64,000 nucleotides of DNA from Sphingorhabdus sp. Its GTDB lineage: Bacteria; Pseudomonadota; Alphaproteobacteria; Sphingomonadales; Sphingomonadaceae. Within the stretch, counting starts at the first letter, position 1. Every line of letters starts with the position of its first letter. This document shows positions 53,791 through 62,751 of the stretch, piece by piece. Made by a program: the position numbers and the translations under genes. Below the pieces are notes generated by a model. It made no database searches. It was not told the origin of the DNA and was given only the letters and a program-made list of their open reading frames with translations. The stretch is from positions 124,001 through 188,000 of the forward strand of contig NZ_JAAVVZ010000003.1 in the NCBI RefSeq assembly GCF_023910635.1, given 5' to 3'.

Positions 53791-55725
53791 AATGGCTTTT
53801 TTGGGGTTATACCAGATGGGCGACGAATACGCTCGCTCCTGCGCCTTTAACTCCGTCCCCGGCAGCAATTTGGCGCCATAGCGCAAGGCATCAAACAACA
53901 CCCAGCGCGGGGTGGGGATTTCGATGACCCGGACATAATAAAATGCACGGATATTGGGGTTAAATTCGGGATCGGTCCACACCGTCCGCAATTCCGGATC
54001 ACCAATGCTGTTGGTATAGCTCGCTTTCGCGATGTTTACGGTGTCGCCGACTATAGGGAGTTTGCCATTGGCGCCCTTGCGCCTTTTGTCGGCATCGCCC
54101 CAAACAACGTCAAAAATCTTTTCCTGCAATGCGCCGGAAGAATCTACCCAGCCTTTGACGACTTGAACGCGATCAAGATTTGCCCCTGCCGGGTCTTTCA
54201 ACGCCGAAATCATGAACTTTGGCGCGCCGTTGCCGGGCTTTAGGTCTGCGCCCATGGGCACACCCTTTGCATATCCGGCCCTTACCCAGTCGCGTGCAAA
54301 ATCCTTTTCATTGAAATCCCAACCGCCAAAGAAACGCAATGTCATACGCGGGCCAGTTGTGGCGTACACCTCGCGTCGCATCATTGCGTCAAATATCGCT
54401 GCGCGTGTATTGGCCGTGGCCCACACGGCGGCATAGCCGCCCGCCAGATAGTGCCAACCAATACGGCCTTTCCGGGTGCCAAGATTTTGGGCCTGCGAAG
54501 CACGGTTGGCGTTAGGCTCTCCACCCGAATGCTTGCCAAAAAAATTATCTTCGTCGCCAGTGGCCAACGCAGTGTGGCTGTCGGTTGAACCGATAACGCC
54601 GAATTTATAGGGGTTCACGCCAGTACGCGCCTCGATCGCTAGGCCACGCTTCAACGCCTCACGAATATATTCGCCCGCATAATCCTGCGGCTTTTTCGCG
54701 GCCTGCATGGTCAAATTGCCAAGGTCCCAGCCCGCGGTGCCGAAGCCGGAGAATTCGTCGTTCGGCGACAAAAACGGGTGCGATTCACTATCGCCCTTGA
54801 TTTGCGTGATTTCGGTCACTGGTTCGCGCGCGGCCCGCCGCCGTGCATATGCTGCGGTCATGGGGCCACCATCCGGGCCAACCAATTCGAACATCAGGCC
54901 ATTGGACAGGTTGCTATTATGCGGGATCGCCAGCACCTTGCCGCCAGTGACCTTCTCATAATTGTCCATATAGTCCCACAATTGGCTGACCGGCGTGTCG
55001 CCTTGGCCAGGGTCGTAAGGCAGGACCTTGTCGGTGCGGCTTTTGCCGTCACGGAACATGACGACGCGGTGTAAATTATTGCCGCCGGGCATCAACGTAT
55101 ATTCAAAACCCATGAAGGCGGTGAACTTTCCGGGCTCATTATAGCGTTCGACAAGCGTGCTATGACCCGTCCAGATGTTGGTTGCCGTCTTGCGTTGCTT
55201 TTCGGGATTGGTCAGCGCAGCGGGAAGTGTGTTGCGGCCCGCACGGTCGATAAGCTCGCCGGTCACGCGCTGCATGCCCTCAGGCCCCTTATGCATTTCG
55301 GTGTGCCAACGCTTCAGCGTGGGGTCGCGAACAAGAAATCCGGGCGCGTCGTATAGAGCCTTGGTTGCGCCAAGTCCGCCCGAGTGGTCAGCGATCACAA
55401 GAAAATCAAGCGGTCGTTCCAACTTGGCCTTCATCCCGCCAGTCGACGTAACCTCTTCTCCCCGTGCAAAACGTAGCGCCTCTTCCGGTCCAAGCTTTAC
55501 GCCAAAGCCAAAGGCATCAATGGAATTGGAGGTATGGAGATGGGTATCGCCCCACAGCAAGGTATTGGCGGGACCAGATGTGACTTCAGCGTCCGATGAC
55601 ATCTGTGCCACGCGCGAATCATTTATGATGCTTTTCTCGCGATATTGCTGCCACCCGTAGGTAAGCCCAGCACCAATCGCAACGACGGCAACACTGCCCA
55701 ATATTATCTTGCGTATTCTGGCCAT
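53788..55725 (-). CDS. DUF3604-family exported protein (PHP-like)
   Basis: A 645-residue protein with one N-terminal membrane helix (about residues 6-22), so periplasmic or secreted. DUF3604 proteins look like PHP-type metal hydrolases: LLWGDTHLHTSNSIDAFGFG (His-x-His), LDFLVIADHSGG, LAIPHNSNLSNG, FGVIGSTDSHTALATGDEDNF and the MMRREVYATTGPRMTLRFF block are all present. Substrate unknown. Start at 55725 has GGGAGAGT upstream. The stop TAG is part of a TAGGGTCAGG motif shared with two other gene ends. Confidence 0.87.
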   Translation of the reverse strand: MARIRKIILGSVAVVAIGAGLTYGWQQYREKSIINDSRVAQMSSDAEVTSGPANTLLWGDTHLHTSNSIDAFGFGVKLGPEEALRFARGEEVTSTGGMKAKLERPLDFLVIADHSGGLGATKALYDAPGFLVRDPTLKRWHTEMHKGPEGMQRVTGELIDRAGRNTLPAALTNPEKQRKTATNIWTGHSTLVERYNEPGKFTAFMGFEYTLMPGGNNLHRVVMFRDGKSRTDKVLPYDPGQGDTPVSQLWDYMDNYEKVTGGKVLAIPHNSNLSNGLMFELVGPDGGPMTAAYARRRAAREPVTEITQIKGDSESHPFLSPNDEFSGFGTAGWDLGNLTMQAAKKPQDYAGEYIREALKRGLAIEARTGVNPYKFGVIGSTDSHTALATGDEDNFFGKHSGGEPNANRASQAQNLGTRKGRIGWHYLAGGYAAVWATANTRAAIFDAMMRREVYATTGPRMTLRFFGGWDFNEKDFARDWVRAGYAKGVPMGADLKPGNGAPKFMISALKDPAGANLDRVQVVKGWVDSSGALQEKIFDVVWGDADKRRKGANGKLPIVGDTVNIAKASYTNSIGDPELRTVWTDPEFNPNIRAFYYVRVIEIPTPRWVLFDALRYGAKLLPGTELKAQERAYSSPIWYNPKKAI

Positions 55726-55791
55726 TTTATACTCTCCCTGCATTAAAAATGCTCCGGAAAATCACGCCGGTCAAGGCGGCCTTGAATTCCG

Positions 55792-56586
55792 CTACGTTAA
55801 GGGTTGCTTCATGCTCCAAATGAAGCCTGAAGGGCGGCCATCGTCAATCATCGCCAGACCTATTTTCTGGTTTTCGGCACCTAATATCGACTCTGCGCGA
55901 TAGGTGCCGAGCGCGCGATCCCAAAGCGTCAGCGCGAAACCGAAATTATGTTTCTGTTCCTCGACCAAAGTGCTGTGGTGCACCAGATGCATGTCAGGTG
56001 TCACCAAAAGCAGCCGCAATATGCGGTCAAGCTTGCGTGGCAGGCGGATATTGCTGTGGTTGAACAGCGCGTTGGCATTGAGCCATACTTCAAATGCCAA
56101 TGCGACCAGCAGGGGCACGCCAAGCAAAGCGACGATGGCGGATTTATAGAATGTCGACACTATCAGTTCAAACGGGTGGAACCGTAATGCCGTGGTAACG
56201 TCCAGATCACGGTCGCTGTGGTGGACCGCATGCATGCGCCAGAGCAACGGGGTGCGATGCATAAAAAAATGCTGCAACCAGACTGCGAAATCAAGGACGA
56301 TAAAGGCAATGGCGGCCTCAACCCAAAAGGGCAAGGCGACCAAATTCAGTACGCCAAACTTGTGCGTATCGGCCCAATTTGCGGCCATCCCGACCACGAC
56401 CAAAAAGGACAGTAGTCGGCCGATAACGGCGTTGCTGACGAAGAATAATGCATGTGTCCGCCATCGTGGGTTTCGGCCCAACACCAACGCACGGCGCGGC
56501 CATATCGCTTCGGCGCTTGCGAGCAGGACAAGCAGCAAGGCGGGGATAGCTACCGCATAGTAGTGGCCAAGCCCCGCCTGTATCAT
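55792..56586 (-). CDS. Sterol desaturase/fatty-acid hydroxylase-superfamily membrane protein
   Basis: Di-iron membrane oxygenase type, 264 residues, four or five helices. The histidine boxes are complete: WLQHFFMHRTPLLWRMHAVHHSD (HxxxH and HxxHH) and TPDMHLVHHSTLVEEQKHNFG (HxxHH), with FNHSNIR between. The substrate may be a sterol-like lipid, carotenoid or fatty acid; nothing here decides. It follows the old-yellow-enzyme gene by five bases and precedes DUF3604 on the same strand, suggesting one transcript. Confidence 0.9.
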   Translation of the reverse strand: MIQAGLGHYYAVAIPALLLVLLASAEAIWPRRALVLGRNPRWRTHALFFVSNAVIGRLLSFLVVVGMAANWADTHKFGVLNLVALPFWVEAAIAFIVLDFAVWLQHFFMHRTPLLWRMHAVHHSDRDLDVTTALRFHPFELIVSTFYKSAIVALLGVPLLVALAFEVWLNANALFNHSNIRLPRKLDRILRLLLVTPDMHLVHHSTLVEEQKHNFGFALTLWDRALGTYRAESILGAENQKIGLAMIDDGRPSGFIWSMKQPLT

Positions 56587-56591
56587 GCGCG

Positions 56592-57686
56592 TTATGCGTT
56601 CGCCTGTGCCAAGAAGGGATAATCGGTATACCCTTCCGCATCGGGCGAATACCAGGTTTTGAAATTGTCCGGCGTTAATGCCGCGCCAACGCGCAACCGT
56701 TCCACAAGGTCTGGGTTGCTGATATAAGGACGGCCAAAGCTGATCGCGTCGGCAAGGCCCGAGGCAAGATCGGCATCCGCCAATTCCTTGGTATATTCTT
56801 GGTTAAGCACCAGCGGCCCTTTGAATATCTTACGGATCTCAGGCGACACGCGCGGCACTTCGGTTTGTCCGAAATTGCCATAAGGTTTGATTTCGCGCAG
56901 TTCGAGGAAGGCGATGCCGATATCTTGCAACGCGGCGGCCGCAGCGGTGAACAATGCAACAGGGTTACTGTCGTCCGCGCCTTGCGTTTCGCCATTGGGG
57001 GACAGGCGCACCGATGTCCGATCCGCGCCCACAGCGTCCACCACGGCTTGCGTCACTTCGCGCAGCAAGCGGATGCGGTTTTCGATCGCGCCGCCATAAT
57101 CGTCGGTGCGCAAATTGGTCTTGTCGCGCAGGAACTGGTCAATCAGATAGCCATTTGCCGCGTGAATCTGCACGCCGTCAAAACCTGCGGCCATCGCGTT
57201 TTTCGCGGCATGGACATAATCCGCCACAATGCGCGGAATTTCAGAAATATCGAGCGCGCGGGCTTCGGTATAATCTTTCTTACCCTCTGCCGTATGTGCA
57301 TAACCGGGTGCAGTGGTGGCCGAAGCCGAAACGCATGGCGCGCCGCCCAAGAAATCTGGGTGCACAAGACGGCCCATGTGCCATAATTGCAGGATAATCC
57401 GTCCGCCCGCGTCATGCACAGCCTGAGTCACGGGTTTCCAAGCCTTGATTTGCGCGTCGGACCAGATTCCGGGCGCCGATGGCCAGCCAAGGCCTTCTTG
57501 GCTAATGCCGGTCGCTTCCGCGATGATCAGGCCTGCGGTGCTGCGCTGGCTGTAATATTCTGCCTTCAGGTCGGACAGGGGCACATGTTCGCCCTCGCTC
57601 CGCCCGCGCGTCAACGGGGCCATCAATATGCGATTAGGCGCGGAGATGGCACCAAGTGTAATCGGGTCGAACAAAGTTGCAGTCAT
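56592..57686 (-). CDS. Old yellow enzyme family alkene reductase (NemA-like)
   Basis: FMN oxidoreductase that reduces activated double bonds with NAD(P)H. 364 residues in a TIM barrel: NRILMAPLTRGRSEGEHVP, QLWHMGRLVHPDFLGG, FDGVQIHAANGYLIDQFLRDKTNLRTDDYGGAIENR with the substrate His-x2-Asn pair, VRLSPNGE and AISFGRPYISNPDLVERL. Start 57686 (MTATLFDPITLG) has AGGAAA upstream. First gene of the leftward three-gene cluster; divergent from an EamA transporter with a 15-bp palindrome between. Confidence 0.93.
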   Translation of the reverse strand: MTATLFDPITLGAISAPNRILMAPLTRGRSEGEHVPLSDLKAEYYSQRSTAGLIIAEATGISQEGLGWPSAPGIWSDAQIKAWKPVTQAVHDAGGRIILQLWHMGRLVHPDFLGGAPCVSASATTAPGYAHTAEGKKDYTEARALDISEIPRIVADYVHAAKNAMAAGFDGVQIHAANGYLIDQFLRDKTNLRTDDYGGAIENRIRLLREVTQAVVDAVGADRTSVRLSPNGETQGADDSNPVALFTAAAAALQDIGIAFLELREIKPYGNFGQTEVPRVSPEIRKIFKGPLVLNQEYTKELADADLASGLADAISFGRPYISNPDLVERLRVGAALTPDNFKTWYSPDAEGYTDYPFLAQANA

Positions 57687-57736
57687 GCGATTTCCTGTCA
57701 TTAAGGCGTTTCTTTGCCGCCTAGATGCGGATGAAA

Positions 57737-57751
57737 GTTGCAAATTGCAAC
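57737..57751. promoter_or_regulatory. 15-bp palindrome between nemA-like and EamA genes
   Basis: GTTGCAA-A-TTGCAAC, perfect 7-base arms, in the 73-base divergent gap. Candidate operator. A related GTTGCAAATT occurs in the Lrp/LysE gap at 26838. Confidence 0.4.
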
Positions 57752-57759
57752 GGGGGTTT

Positions 57760-58632
57760 ATGCAGCAGAAGATTTTCCATCAGCAATCGCCGAGTCTGCT
57801 TGCCTTTGCCGCATTGCTTGCGGGCAATGTTGCGATTGCCTTTGGCCCACTGCTTGTGCGCTATGCTGATAGCGGTCCGATAGCGACCGGATTCTGGCGG
57901 CTGGCGCTGGCCACGCCCTTTTTGCTGTTCGTGGGCTATCGTTTTGGTTTTCGCCTCTCGGCGGTCAGCCGTCCGACCTATTGGCTTGCGCTTGTTGCGG
58001 GCCTGTTTTTCGGCGTCGATATCATCTTGTGGCATATTGGTATTTTTCAGACAAAAATGGCCAATGCAACGCTGTTCGCCAATTGCGCCAGCCTGTTGCT
58101 GGTAATTTATGGCGTCATCATAGCCCGCAAAATGCCGTCGAAATGGGAAAGCATGGCCGTTCTGTTCGCATTTGTCGGCGCGGCTTTGTTGATGGGGCAA
58201 AGCCTTGAGCTGTCCCCGCGCCACTTCTCCGGCGACCTTTTGTCGCTTGGTGCCGGGCTTACCTATACCGTCTATTTGGTGCTGATGATGAAGATGCGGC
58301 AAAACACCGAAAGCTGGGGCGCGCTTGGCATGGCGAGTGCCATTGCGGCGGTCGTACTGTTGGCCGCTGCTGTCTTTGCAGGCGAACAGATCATCCCGAC
58401 GGCATGGTGGCCAGTTCTCCTGCTCGCCTTCACCTCGCAATTTTTCGGCCAGGGTTGCCTCACATATGCATTGCCGCATTTCAGCCCACTGGTGATCGGC
58501 CTTGCCCTGTTGTTGCAACCCGCCTTATCGGCCTCCGCTGGCTGGCTGGCCTTTGGCGAAACGCTGACGGCGATGGATTTTACGGGCAGCGCCCTCATTA
58601 TGGTCGCGTTGGTGCTCGTGCGTAAGCAATAG
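57760..58632 (+). CDS. EamA/DMT-superfamily transporter
   Basis: Inner-membrane drug/metabolite transporter, 290 residues, ten predicted helices in two EamA repeats (NVAIAFGPLLVRYADSGPIATGFWRLALATPFLL and LLSLGAGLTYTVYLVLMMKM...QFFGQGCLTYALPHFSPLVIGLALLLQPALSA). Start at 57760 (MQQKIFHQQ) has GGGGGTT upstream; a long in-frame extension overlaps the divergent gene and is rejected. Substrate and direction unknown. Confidence 0.88.
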   Translation: MQQKIFHQQSPSLLAFAALLAGNVAIAFGPLLVRYADSGPIATGFWRLALATPFLLFVGYRFGFRLSAVSRPTYWLALVAGLFFGVDIILWHIGIFQTKMANATLFANCASLLLVIYGVIIARKMPSKWESMAVLFAFVGAALLMGQSLELSPRHFSGDLLSLGAGLTYTVYLVLMMKMRQNTESWGALGMASAIAAVVLLAAAVFAGEQIIPTAWWPVLLLAFTSQFFGQGCLTYALPHFSPLVIGLALLLQPALSASAGWLAFGETLTAMDFTGSALIMVALVLVRKQ

Positions 58633-58670
58633 ACCTTTTCTTGAACGCGGCGAACGCCTACATATCATAT

Positions 58671-59339
58671 ATGTCCGAAAACGCCCTTCCTGCTGACCCG
58701 ACGATTGATGAAATTCGCGTCGCCCTTGCCCCTGTCATCGGCCGCCATGCTGGCTTTGACGGATGGTCCGTCGCCGCCGTCCATGCCGCCGCTGATGAGA
58801 TGGGGGTTGACCGCGACGTTGCGATGCTGGCGTTCAAGGGCGAGGGCGTCGACATGATCGACGCATGGGTCGAAGGCGTTGATCTGGAACTTGCCCACCG
58901 CCTGCCACTGGAAACGCTGAACGCGATGAAGATCCGAGACCGGATTACGGCATTGGTTGCGACCCGGCTGGAGATTATGGCCCCGGACCGGGAATCCTTG
59001 CGCCGTGCGCTTGCCATCATGGCGATGCCGCAAAATCTCCTGAGGGCCGCAAAAATGGGCTGGCGTTCGGCGGACCGCATGTGGCGACTGGCGGGCGATA
59101 CCGCCACTGACCTGAACCATTATACAAAGCGCATGACGCTGTCGGCGGTCTATGGAAGCACTTTGAGCGTTTTCGTCAATGATGACAGCGAAAATTTCGC
59201 CGACACTCGGGCCTTTCTGGACCGTCGGATCGACAATGTGATGCAGATTGAAAAGATGAAATATCAGGCGAAACAGCGCAAGGAATATGCGCCAAGCCTG
59301 TCACGTTTCATCGGTCGGCTGCGCTACCCGGCACGTTAA
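58671..59339 (+). CDS. COQ9-family protein (ubiquinone biosynthesis)
   Basis: A 222-residue helical protein of the COQ9 family, a lipid-binding TetR-like fold that presents ubiquinone intermediates to the hydroxylase in eukaryotes. TetR-like start (IDEIRVALAPVIGRHAGFDGWSVAAVHAAADEMGV), then VATRLEIMAPDRESLRRALAIMAMP and the C-terminal TLSVFVNDDSENFADTRAFLDRRIDNVM, the most recognisable COQ9 stretch. Start at 58671. It lies beside feoAB but no link is known. Confidence 0.88.
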   Translation: MSENALPADPTIDEIRVALAPVIGRHAGFDGWSVAAVHAAADEMGVDRDVAMLAFKGEGVDMIDAWVEGVDLELAHRLPLETLNAMKIRDRITALVATRLEIMAPDRESLRRALAIMAMPQNLLRAAKMGWRSADRMWRLAGDTATDLNHYTKRMTLSAVYGSTLSVFVNDDSENFADTRAFLDRRIDNVMQIEKMKYQAKQRKEYAPSLSRFIGRLRYPAR

Positions 59340-59360
59340 TATAAATCCCTATTGATGTTA

Positions 59361-59379
59361 TTGCGAATCGGTTGCAAAT
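59361..59379 (+). promoter_or_regulatory. Possible iron-regulator site before feoA
   Basis: Two direct TTGCRAAT units (59361-59368, 59372-59379) three bases apart; as one unit, TTGC-N9-GCAA also forms a weak dyad. Resembles alphaproteobacterial Fur-type targets, but the match is partial. Confidence 0.3.
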
Positions 59380-59386
59380 AGCGCCC

Positions 59387-59629
59387 GTGCAACTTGATCA
59401 TCTTCCGTTGAACCAAATCGCCGTCATTCGGGCGATTGATTGGGAATCCTTGCCCGATCAAGAGGGTCATCGTTTGCGCTCGCTGGGTTTTGAGCCAGGG
59501 GTGACAATCGAGGCGTTGCATAAGGGCATATTGATGTGGCGTGACCCATTGGCGGTCCGCGTTGGCCGCATGACGGTGGCTTTGCGCAGCAATGTCGCCG
59601 CGGCGATTGATTGCACGTTGCCCGCATGA
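59387..59629 (+). CDS. feoA: Ferrous-iron transport protein FeoA
   Basis: Small SH3-like cytoplasmic partner of FeoB, 80 residues from GTG 59387 (85 from a TTG at 59372 that overlaps the candidate operator). Family pattern: LNQIAVIRAIDWESL..EGHRLRSLGFEPGVTIEALHKG, then PLAVRVGRMTVALRSNVAAAI. The stop overlaps the feoB ATG (ATGA). feoC is not present. Confidence 0.9.
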   Translation: MQLDHLPLNQIAVIRAIDWESLPDQEGHRLRSLGFEPGVTIEALHKGILMWRDPLAVRVGRMTVALRSNVAAAIDCTLPA

Positions 59630-61479
59630 CGCAAATGCCGCCTCTGGTCGCATTGGTCGGTAACCCCAATGCCGGCAAAAGTGCGCTGTTCAATGCATTG
59701 ACCGGCGCGCGGCAGAAAATTGCCAATTATCCCGGCGTGACGGTGGAGCGTAAATCTGGTCGCGCCGCCTTTGCCGATGGGCGTCCGGTTGAAATGATCG
59801 ACTTGCCCGGCGCGTATAGTCTGGATCCCGACAGCCTCGACGAAGCCGTCACGCGCGATGTTGTCTTGGGCAAATTGGAGGGGCACCGCCGCCCTGACGC
59901 ATTGCTGATCGTGCTCGACGCGGGCAATCTCGACAATCATTTGCGCTTTGCGCTTGAACTGATTGCGCAAGGCCTGCCGACGGTTGTTGCGCTTAATATG
60001 ATTGATCTGGCAGAGCGCGATGGCCTTCGACTCGATGTGCAAATACTGGCCCGCGCGCTTGGTGTGCCGGTGATTGAAACCGTTGCGGTGCGCCGTCGCG
60101 GGCTCGAACCATTGATGACTGCGCTGGACCAAGCGCTCAACTATCCGCGCCCGGTGACGGAACCCGTTGCCGCATCCTTTGGCGCCCAGAATCAGCGCGC
60201 GCGCGACATTGCCCGTTCGGCCATCATCAGCGAAACCACTGGCCGCCAATGGACACGCAGGCTGGACGCCGTTCTGCTGCATCCGGTCGGCGGCGTCGTC
60301 ATATTGCTGGGGCTATTGTTCCTGATGTTTCAGGCGGTCTACGGCTGGTCCGAAGCGCCGATTGGTTGGATTGAAAGCGGCTTTGCTTTGCTCAGCGATG
60401 GCATCAAAAATGTCCTACCCGACGGATTGCTGCGCTCGTTTCTAACAGATGGCGTCATCGCCGGCGTCGGTTCTGTCATCGTGTTTTTGCCGCAAATTCT
60501 GATCCTGTTCCTCTTCATCTTGTTGCTCGAGGCATCGGGCTATATGACCCGCGCGGCCTTTGTGATGGACCGCCTGATGGCGGCAGTCGGCCTGTCGGGG
60601 CACAGCTTCATCCCCTTATTGTCATCCTTCGCTTGCGCGATTCCGGGTATCATGGCGACGCGGACGATCATGGATCAAAAGGAGCGATTGGCGACGATCC
60701 TGATTGCGCCGCTGATGACCTGCTCGGCGCGTCTGCCGGTCTATACCGTCATCATTGGCGCGTTTATTCCGGCGTCGAGCGTTGGCCCCGGCATCGGCCT
60801 TCAGGGTCTTGTCCTTTTCGGCCTGTATATAGCCGGTATATTAGGCGCCATGCTTGCAGCAGCGGTCATCCAGCGCTTTGTGACGCAAAGCCGGACGAGC
60901 AGTTTCCTTATCGAAATGCCACGCTACCAATGGCCACGCCCCGGCGACATTGCGATCAATCTGTGGCAACGCGCTTGGGTGTTTTTGCGCCGCGCCGGGA
61001 CGATCATCTTTGCCGCCACTATTATCTTATGGGCGCTGTTAAGCTTTCCCAAGGCACCCGAGGGCAGTAATGTCTCGCAGGTTGAATATTCGGTCGCAGG
61101 CCGCATAGCCGACGGGCTTGAACCGATTGTTCGCCCCATTGGTTTCAACCATGATATTGCGCTGGCGCTCATTCCGGCGATGGCCGCGCGCGAAGTTGCG
61201 GTATCGGCGCTCGCAACAGTCTATGCCATTGACGCGGCGGATGAAGACGCCGCAGCGACCAGCCTTGGGCCAAAGCTTGCGGCGGATTGGTCGCTGGCGA
61301 CGGCCTTGGCCTTCCTCGCCTGGTTCGTATTTGCGCCGCAATGCATCTCGACCATTGCTGTGACACGGCGTGAAACCAATGGCTGGAAATGGCCCATCTT
61401 CATGGTCAGCTATCTTTTTGCGCTGGCATATGCGGCTGCTGGGATTACATATTGGACAGCGCGTTCCTTCGGCTTATAG
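59626..61479 (+). CDS. feoB: Ferrous-iron transporter FeoB
   Basis: Membrane GTPase-coupled Fe(II) importer, 617 residues. N-terminal G domain: G1 GNPNAGKSALFNALTG, G2/G3 VTVERKSG and DLPGAYSLDP, G4 NMIDLAE. Two Gate repeats follow with ~8-9 helices (VIVFLPQILILFLFILLLEASGYMTRAAFVMD, CAIPGIMATRTI, LMTCSARLPVYTVIIGAF) including the cysteine-containing pore segments. Shorter than E. coli FeoB (773) mainly in the C-terminal part, as is usual for this bacterial group. Confidence 0.96.
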   Translation: MTQMPPLVALVGNPNAGKSALFNALTGARQKIANYPGVTVERKSGRAAFADGRPVEMIDLPGAYSLDPDSLDEAVTRDVVLGKLEGHRRPDALLIVLDAGNLDNHLRFALELIAQGLPTVVALNMIDLAERDGLRLDVQILARALGVPVIETVAVRRRGLEPLMTALDQALNYPRPVTEPVAASFGAQNQRARDIARSAIISETTGRQWTRRLDAVLLHPVGGVVILLGLLFLMFQAVYGWSEAPIGWIESGFALLSDGIKNVLPDGLLRSFLTDGVIAGVGSVIVFLPQILILFLFILLLEASGYMTRAAFVMDRLMAAVGLSGHSFIPLLSSFACAIPGIMATRTIMDQKERLATILIAPLMTCSARLPVYTVIIGAFIPASSVGPGIGLQGLVLFGLYIAGILGAMLAAAVIQRFVTQSRTSSFLIEMPRYQWPRPGDIAINLWQRAWVFLRRAGTIIFAATIILWALLSFPKAPEGSNVSQVEYSVAGRIADGLEPIVRPIGFNHDIALALIPAMAAREVAVSALATVYAIDAADEDAAATSLGPKLAADWSLATALAFLAWFVFAPQCISTIAVTRRETNGWKWPIFMVSYLFALAYAAAGITYWTARSFGL

Positions 61480-61515
61480 CGGCGCAACAGAAAATTTTAT
61501 TCAAAGGACGGGAAC

Positions 61516-62043
61516 ATGGCGGGAAGCGTCAATAAAGTCATCATCGTTGGCAATTTGGGCGCGGATCCTGAAGTCAAATCATTCCAGAACGGCGGACGCA
61601 TCTGCAATTTGCGCATCGCAACGTCAGAAGATTGGAAAGATCGCACCACGGGAGAGAAAAAAGAACGTACCGAATGGCACAGCGTCGTGCTCAATTCCGA
61701 TGGCCTGGTCGGCGTGGCCGAACGTTTTTTGAAAAAGGGCAGTAAGGTGTATATTGAGGGCCAATTGCGCACGCGTAAATGGCAGGACGCCTCTGGCAAT
61801 GACCGTTACACCACCGAAGTTTCGGTTGCCGGTTTTGATGGCAAGCTGGTGATGCTCGATGGTGCCAAGGGCGGTTCAGGCAGCGGCGAAGGCTGGAGCG
61901 GTGGTGGCGCATCGTCAGGCGGCGCGTCTGGCGGCAACAATTGGGGCGCAGGCGGCGGCGGAAGCAGCGGCGGTAGCGGAAGCTCGGGCGGCTTTGGTGG
62001 CGGCGACTTCGACAATGATCTTGACGACGACGTACCCTTTTGA
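61516..62043 (+). CDS. ssb: Single-stranded DNA-binding protein
   Basis: Binds ssDNA in replication, repair and recombination. 175 residues: OB fold ([73 protein letters not shown]), a long Gly/Ser-rich linker (about 118-160) and the acidic tip DDDVPF that recruits partners. No LexA box is visible in the 36 bases upstream. Confidence 0.98.
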   Translation: MAGSVNKVIIVGNLGADPEVKSFQNGGRICNLRIATSEDWKDRTTGEKKERTEWHSVVLNSDGLVGVAERFLKKGSKVYIEGQLRTRKWQDASGNDRYTTEVSVAGFDGKLVMLDGAKGGSGSGEGWSGGGASSGGASGGNNWGAGGGGSSGGSGSSGGFGGGDFDNDLDDDVPF

Positions 62044-62073
62044 TCGCACATGAGGGGGCATATAGCAGGGGCC

Positions 62074-62751
62074 ATGATTAAAAAGGCGATCTTGGTCCTT
62101 GTTTTGCTCGGCGCGATTGTCGCTTATTTCGTTTTCGATCTTGGCCAGATTCTGAGCCTCGAAAACTTTAAGGCCAGCCAATCAGAAATCGTCGCGGCGA
62201 AGGACTCCAATCCTATCCTTTATATAGCGGGATTTTTTATCCTATATGTCGCGGTGACGGGGCTTTCGATTCCCGGCGCGGCGATTATGAGCCTTGTTGC
62301 GGGCGCTTTGTTCGGTGTGCTCGTTGGCACAATCATTGTTTCCTTTGCCTCTACCCTGGGTGCGACTTTGGCGTTTTTAAGCGCGCGTTTCGTGCTGCGC
62401 GATTGGGTGCAGGGCAAATTTGGCGAACGTCTGCGTGCCGTTGATGAAGGCCTGGAAAAGGATGGCGCTTTCTATCTCTTCACGCTGCGCCTGATCCCTG
62501 TGTTTCCGTTTTTCGTGATCAATCTTTTAATGGGCCTGACGCGGATAAAAACACGGACATTTTTCTGGGTCAGCCAATTGGGCATGCTGCCCGCGACCAT
62601 TGTGTTCGTAAATGCGGGCACGCAGATTAGCCGTATCGAAAGCACCTCTGGCCTATTGTCGCCAACGCTGATCGCGTCCTTTGTCGCGCTCGCTTTCTTC
62701 CCTTGGGCGGCAAAGGCTATTGTCGCCTTGGTTAAGCGCAGCCGTGGCTGA
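62074..62751 (+). CDS. TVP38/TMEM64 (VTT-domain) membrane protein
   Basis: DedA/VTT-superfamily membrane protein, 225 residues, about six helices. The VTT core reads SIPGAAIMSLVAGALFGVLVGTIIVSFASTLGATLAFLSARFVLRDW and FTLRLIPVFPFFVINLLMGLTRI with the re-entrant Pro/Arg motifs of lipid-handling relatives. Start 62074 (MIKKAILV) is preferred over 62050. Its stop overlaps the start of a flavin disulfide reductase gene, a pairing seen in other bacteria but unexplained. Confidence 0.88.
   Translation: MIKKAILVLVLLGAIVAYFVFDLGQILSLENFKASQSEIVAAKDSNPILYIAGFFILYVAVTGLSIPGAAIMSLVAGALFGVLVGTIIVSFASTLGATLAFLSARFVLRDWVQGKFGERLRAVDEGLEKDGAFYLFTLRLIPVFPFFVINLLMGLTRIKTRTFFWVSQLGMLPATIVFVNAGTQISRIESTSGLLSPTLIASFVALAFFPWAAKAIVALVKRSRG

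Noticed and set aside
57721-58518. 265-codon frame antisense to the EamA transporter gene
   Set aside because: The plus strand encodes a convincing ten-helix transporter with a ribosome site; the antisense product is rich in Gln, Arg and His with no domain.
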